From NCBI GenBank assembly GCA_946478895.1, contig CAMLDY010000149.1, positions 1 to 5,192 on the forward strand: 5,192 bases of DNA, in the 5' to 3' direction. How positions within the stretch are numbered: position 1 is the stretch's first letter; each line of letters begins with the position of its first letter. Source of the stretch: an uncultured Gemmatimonadota bacterium (GTDB taxonomy: Bacteria; Gemmatimonadota; Gemmatimonadetes; Gemmatimonadales; Gemmatimonadaceae). Shown piece by piece: positions 5,112 through 5,192 of the stretch. The translations under genes were made by a program, and so were the position numbers. The notes beneath the pieces were generated by a model. It saw only the letters and a list, made by a program, of their open reading frames with translations. It made no database searches and was not told where the DNA came from.

Positions 5112-5192
5112 TTACGGTCGGACGATGCCATAGACAAGCTTGAAAAGGGTCGCGAGCTGGGTGAGCAGCGTCCCCGCGGCGACCGCCAGAGC
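5112..5192 (-). CDS. C-terminal end of an unidentified, probably membrane-associated protein (partial)
   Basis: The minus strand reads in frame from the window edge to a TAA at 5114-5112, giving 26 residues, ALAVAAGTLLTQLATLFK then LVYGIVRP. The peptide is hydrophobic, with the look of a last transmembrane helix and a short basic tail, and third codon positions are mostly G or C as in the neighbouring genes. It would lie 80 bases upstream of the SDR gene on the same strand. I cannot name a family from this fragment. A plus-strand frame from GTG 5076 to the edge is also open and cannot be excluded. Confidence 0.4.
   Translation of the reverse strand, partial: ALAVAAGTLLTQLATLFKLVYGIVRP

Noticed and set aside
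5076..5192. Plus-strand frame from GTG 5076 open to the edge
   Set aside because: It has no good ribosome binding site or recognisable motif, and its third-position base use is slightly less gene-like than the minus-strand frame on the same bases.

Overview
The window is GC-rich, tightly packed bacterial chromosomal DNA. The organism is most likely a soil-type Gram-negative bacterium. A Gemmatimonadota-like source is my best guess, from the style of the type I signal peptidase and from a probable signal peptide ending just before a Gln-Ser pair, but nothing here fixes the taxonomy. I see no rRNA, tRNA, CRISPR array, insertion sequence or phage gene.

Layout, left to right. (1) The window opens inside a type I signal peptidase gene (lepB-like, + strand, 1-723). 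(2) A short convergent gap (724-829) holds a strong imperfect hairpin that probably terminates transcription from both sides. (3) Two overlapping minus-strand genes follow: an AHSA1-type SRPBCC protein (830-1342) and, upstream of it in the same operon, an ArsR-family repressor (1320-1685). (4) The divergent intergenic region (1686-1851) carries a perfect 24-bp palindrome whose axis lies exactly at the 5' edge of the ArsR start codon, plus two further inverted repeats. (5) Four plus-strand genes run on: a PhnB/3-demethylubiquinone-methyltransferase-like VOC protein (1852-2340), a YbjQ/UPF0145 protein (2363-2731), a probably exported glyoxalase-like protein that overlaps ybjQ (2689-3471), and a six-helix DUF4386 membrane protein (3522-4187). 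(6) After a short convergent gap comes a minus-strand classical SDR oxidoreductase (4258-5031). (7) At the right edge is the likely C-terminal end of another minus-strand, membrane-type gene (5112-5192).

How the genes may work together. ArsR plus AHSA1/SRPBCC is a common two-gene unit in soil bacteria, often found near PhnB-like VOC genes. The simplest reading is an autoregulated ArsR switch at 1674-1697 that controls the SRPBCC operon and perhaps the divergent VOC operon. The cargo (two VOC-fold proteins, an SDR, an SRPBCC protein and small conserved unknowns) resembles a small-molecule or stress-response neighbourhood, but no substrate can be named from sequence. I do not see a clearly new multi-gene system. 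The best observation is the coincidence of operator and start codon in the ArsR gene.
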